Source: Buttiauxella sp049686335 | Lineage (GTDB): Bacteria; Pseudomonadota; Gammaproteobacteria; Enterobacterales; Enterobacteriaceae | Reading direction: 5' to 3' | Length of the DNA stretch: 64,000 nt | Assembly (NCBI RefSeq): GCF_049686335.1 | Contig: NZ_JBAVHX010000034.1 | Location: 124,001-188,000, forward strand | Part shown: piece after piece, positions 61,550 through 64,000 of the stretch | How the letters are laid out: the number at the start of each line of letters is the position of its first letter | How positions within the stretch are numbered: the first letter of the stretch is position 1 | Made by a program: the position numbers and the translations under genes | The notes under the pieces: generated by a model | Databases searched by the model: none | Seen by the model: the letters and a program-made list of their open reading frames with translations, nothing else | Told to the model about the DNA's origin: nothing

Positions 61550-61870
61550 ATGATGAAAAGTTATCTTCCAACAATCATTCTCGGTAGTGGATTACTGACA
61601 GCCAGTGGATGCTCAAGTGTCATGACTCATACGGGTGGGCAAGAAGGGACGTATCCTGGCACCCGCGCAAGCTACCAAATGCTGACAGATAGCGAGACAA
61701 GCTGGGGATACAAACCTTTTGTCGCACTCGATATGCCATTTACGGCGGTGGCAGATACAGTATTGATACCCTGGGATTTGTACCGTTCTGACAAATCCCT
61801 GAAATCTAAAGTCGAAGCTAGCGAGAGCGAGAATCTGGCCACCAATTCTGTGATCCCGCCAGTTCAGTAA
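61550..61870 (+). CDS. yidQ: Lipoprotein YidQ (DUF1375)
   Basis: The 106-residue lipoprotein has a signal ending in ASGC (Cys near residue 21). The mature part carries the DUF1375 core: GTYPGTRASYQM, SWGYKPFVALDMPFTAVADTVLIPWDLYR. It matches E. coli YidQ and has the same place after ibpA. Function is unknown. The ATG at 61550 is used; a GTG sits directly before it in frame. Confidence 0.88.
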   Translation: MMKSYLPTIILGSGLLTASGCSSVMTHTGGQEGTYPGTRASYQMLTDSETSWGYKPFVALDMPFTAVADTVLIPWDLYRSDKSLKSKVEASESENLATNSVIPPVQ

Positions 61871-63139
61871 TTACAGGCCTGTTTCCGTCATAAACAGTTG
61901 GCGGGATCCGCCGACATCCTGCATCCAGGCAATGTGTTTTCCATCAGGCGAAAACACCACAGCATCCGCTGAAGGCGCGTCACTCACAGGCTGCGTGAGC
62001 GGTGTGATTGCCCCGTTTTTCACATCCACCAAAACAATCTGATTGTTCTGCACAAAGCCCAGCGCTTGCCCATTCGGATGCCAGTTAAATGCTGACTGAA
62101 TATCGTGATGCCCATGGGTCAACTGACGTGGCTCCCCGCCATTCGGTGAAAGCAAAAACATTTGCACCACACCCGCATCGTCGCGCATCAAAAACGCCAG
62201 CAAACTGCCATCCGGCGAGCTGCGCACCCAATGACGTGGCTGTGACGTTAAGCCTGGATAACGACGTTGATGGGTAAAGGTGAGACGCCGTTGCTGCACT
62301 TGCGCAGGCGGCGCTGGCAATGTGGTTTGCGTACCTTCGACAGGCTCAGCACCGGCCTCGAAGTAAGCCTGTTTGTTATCGGGCAAATCGACGATAAACA
62401 GCTCAGGCACTTTATTGCCGCTGGCAGAAAGTGTGTCACCGATAAACACCAACGCCCAGCGCTGTTGGCTGCCATCAGGCTTGCGATACCCATGACTTCC
62501 CACCCAACCTTCTTCATAAGCACGGTTAATCTCGTCACTTTCAGGCTGAGGATTGGGCGTCGTGCGGCTGACCAGCAGACAATAATGGCTGCCATCATAT
62601 TCACGAGGATGTTGTTTGGTTGGGGTTACCGGGCCAAAGGGCAGTGCGATACCCACATTGCGCAAATCTTGCGCCGCATCGTATTCATGCATGACGTGGT
62701 CGTTATACGTGAAGCTAAGGCGCGAACCGTCAGGGCTCCAGACGTGAACATGGCTGCCACCGCGTAACGCGCCGGGGGTGAATGGCGGGGTAATATCCAT
62801 TGCATCAAGATTGCTTGCGACGCCATTTTCAACCACCACACCGCGACGGTGATGAAAATCGTACTGCCAGGTTTCATCAGGATTTTCGGGGCCGTGGATA
62901 AAGACATAACGTTCAGGCGGTTGCGGATTCACTGTCACTACGCCCACATGCGCACCGTGTGAAGCGCGATACACCACTTCCACTTCGCCGGTATGAACAT
63001 TTACGCGCTCAATGGTTTCGCTGGTAAACGAGGCACCAGATGGACGCACGTCAAACACCAGGTATTGGCTATCTGGTGTCCAGGTATGGGTGTTGGTCAG
63101 TTGGTGGTGACGAGAGGCAAAGGTGAGTTGTTTGATCAT
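61871..63139 (-). CDS. yidR: YidR, DUF3748 beta-propeller-like protein
   Basis: The 422-residue protein matches E. coli YidR nearly throughout. It is made of TolB/WD40-like blades (TWTPDSQYLVFDVRP, VWSPDGSRLSFTYND, VRSSPDGSLLAFLMRDD, NWHPNGQALGFV, VFSPDGKHIAWMQD), each ending in a PDG turn. It resembles oligogalacturonate lyase-type propellers but lacks evidence for that activity. It ends one base after the convergent yidQ stop codon. Its Shine-Dalgarno AGGG lies within a hairpin (63144-63175). Confidence 0.88.
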   Translation of the reverse strand: MIKQLTFASRHHQLTNTHTWTPDSQYLVFDVRPSGASFTSETIERVNVHTGEVEVVYRASHGAHVGVVTVNPQPPERYVFIHGPENPDETWQYDFHHRRGVVVENGVASNLDAMDITPPFTPGALRGGSHVHVWSPDGSRLSFTYNDHVMHEYDAAQDLRNVGIALPFGPVTPTKQHPREYDGSHYCLLVSRTTPNPQPESDEINRAYEEGWVGSHGYRKPDGSQQRWALVFIGDTLSASGNKVPELFIVDLPDNKQAYFEAGAEPVEGTQTTLPAPPAQVQQRRLTFTHQRRYPGLTSQPRHWVRSSPDGSLLAFLMRDDAGVVQMFLLSPNGGEPRQLTHGHHDIQSAFNWHPNGQALGFVQNNQIVLVDVKNGAITPLTQPVSDAPSADAVVFSPDGKHIAWMQDVGGSRQLFMTETGL

Positions 63140-63143
63140 GGTT

Positions 63144-63175
63144 TTACCCTGAAGCGATGGACGCCTCAGGGTAAA
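63144..63175 (-). promoter_or_regulatory. Hairpin covering the yidR ribosome-binding site
   Basis: TTTACCCTGA and TCAGGGTAA can pair over 9-10 bp; the right arm includes the AGGG in front of the yidR ATG. It could restrain yidR translation or act as a leaky terminator for yidA. Confidence 0.45.
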
Positions 63176-63199
63176 TCATTGGTGGTGTTTATCCCACCG

Positions 63200-64000
63200 T
63201 TACTGGTCGTTCAGTACAAACTTCTCAATCGCGTAGGCAACGCCATCTTCAAGGTTTGATTTTGTGACGAAGTTACTGACTTCTTTCACTTTATCGATGG
63301 CGTTATCCATCGCCACACCGATACCCGCATATTCAAGCATCGCAATATCGTTTTCCTGATCGCCCAGCGTCATCACTTCTTCTTGTTTGATGCCAAGTGA
63401 TTCCGCCAGCGCTTTCACGCCAGTGCCTTTATTGACGCGCTTATCGAGGATTTCGAGGAAATATGGGGAGCTTTTCAGCAGCGTATAACGCTCACGCACT
63501 TCGTCTGGAATTTTGGTAATCGCTTTATCCAGAATCGCAGGCTCGTCGATCATCATCACTTTCAGGTATGCACCGTTTTTATCCATATTTTCTGGCTCGC
63601 AGAACACCAGCGGGATATTGGCGACAAAGGATTCATGAACGGTGTAGTAGCTAATGTCGCGGTTCGCGGTGTAAAGCGTGTAGCGATCCAGGGCATGGAA
63701 GTGGGAACCGACTTCACGGGAAAGCTGCTCAAGGAAGCGGTAGTCATCGTAATTCAGTGCAGTTTGCGCCACGGTGCTGCCGTCATTCGCTTTCTGCACC
63801 AACGCGCCGTTGTAGGTGATGCAGTAATCGTTCGGCTTATCCATATGCAGCTCTTTGAGATAGCTCTCAACACCTGCAAAAGGGCGTCCGGTACACAAAA
63901 CAACGTTAACACCACGTTCGCGCGCACTGGCGATAGCGGCTTTAACGGCTGGAGAAATGGTGTGGTCAGGCAGCAGCAATGTGCCGTCCATATCAATAGC
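63200..64000 (-). CDS. yidA: HAD-superfamily sugar phosphatase YidA, 5' end cut by the window
   Basis: The gene runs off the right edge; about seven N-terminal codons are missing. The visible part (267 residues, beginning AIDMDGTLL) includes HAD motif I DMDGT, motif II in LCTGRP, a Cof-type cap domain, and motifs III/IV in KGTGVKALAESLGI and TLGDQENDIAMLEYAG. Sequence equals E. coli YidA along its length. It hydrolyses small phosphosugars such as erythrose-4-phosphate and alpha-glucose-1-phosphate with Mg2+. It lies 60 bp upstream of yidR on the same strand. Confidence 0.95.
   Translation of the reverse strand, partial: AIDMDGTLLLPDHTISPAVKAAIASARERGVNVVLCTGRPFAGVESYLKELHMDKPNDYCITYNGALVQKANDGSTVAQTALNYDDYRFLEQLSREVGSHFHALDRYTLYTANRDISYYTVHESFVANIPLVFCEPENMDKNGAYLKVMMIDEPAILDKAITKIPDEVRERYTLLKSSPYFLEILDKRVNKGTGVKALAESLGIKQEEVMTLGDQENDIAMLEYAGIGVAMDNAIDKVKEVSNFVTKSNLEDGVAYAIEKFVLNDQ

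Overview
The window is chromosomal DNA of a member of the Enterobacteriaceae close to Escherichia and Enterobacter. Most proteins match E. coli families over their full length and in E. coli order, and the intergenic DNA carries REP, ERIC and other short palindromic repeats typical of this family. It is not E. coli itself: the cellulose locus is of a different type, dsdCXA lies elsewhere than in K-12, the alpha-glucoside PTS genes are intact, and two blocks that lie far apart in E. coli are joined here. The genus cannot be fixed from the sequence alone.

Region by region. 1-2040: end of a yjiR-like MocR regulator, yjiS, a GNAT acetyltransferase and an SDR oxidoreductase. 2159-15791: the yhj block (yhjC, yhjD, yhjE, yhjG, pdeH, kdgK, yhjJ, dctA, pdeK) and a small DUF559 nuclease. 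15998-27310: a compact minus-strand cellulose operon transcribed bcsO-Q-A-B-C-D-Z. 27870-33713: dppABCDF dipeptide importer. 33714-35563: an AT-rich gap, an orphan lipoprotein, and a tRNA-Pro(TGG) whose 3' end and terminator are repeated. 35664-44700: eptB, an alarmone-hydrolase-like HD protein, yhjX, yhjY, tag, yiaC, bisC, yiaD. 44775-47834: a DUF5666-like secreted protein, a small lipoprotein, the SOS-controlled tisB/istR toxin-antitoxin pair, and emrD. 48013-54280: a polar amino-acid ABC transporter whose binding-protein gene is broken by a 31-bp tandem duplication, then dsdC, dsdX, dsdA. 54495-58426: 6-phospho-alpha-glucosidase, alpha-glucoside PTS permease and their GntR regulator. 58446-64000: yidE, ibpB, ibpA, yidQ, yidR and the start-truncated yidA.

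How the genes fit together. The cellulose operon sits next to pdeK and near pdeH, two EAL proteins that remove the c-di-GMP needed by BcsA; pdeH has a near-perfect flagellar sigma-28 promoter, which ties motility to low c-di-GMP. kdgK, dctA, dpp, yhjX, dsd and agl are nutrient uptake or catabolic units, several with visible regulatory sites (KdgR-like, YpdB-like, GntR-like operator, GcvB-type leader). Stress functions include tisB/istR with a canonical LexA box and ibpA/ibpB, each with a ROSE-type RNA thermometer motif before its start. Five copies of a modular CCCTCTCCC/GGGAGAGGG palindromic repeat lie in gene-end spacers across the window.
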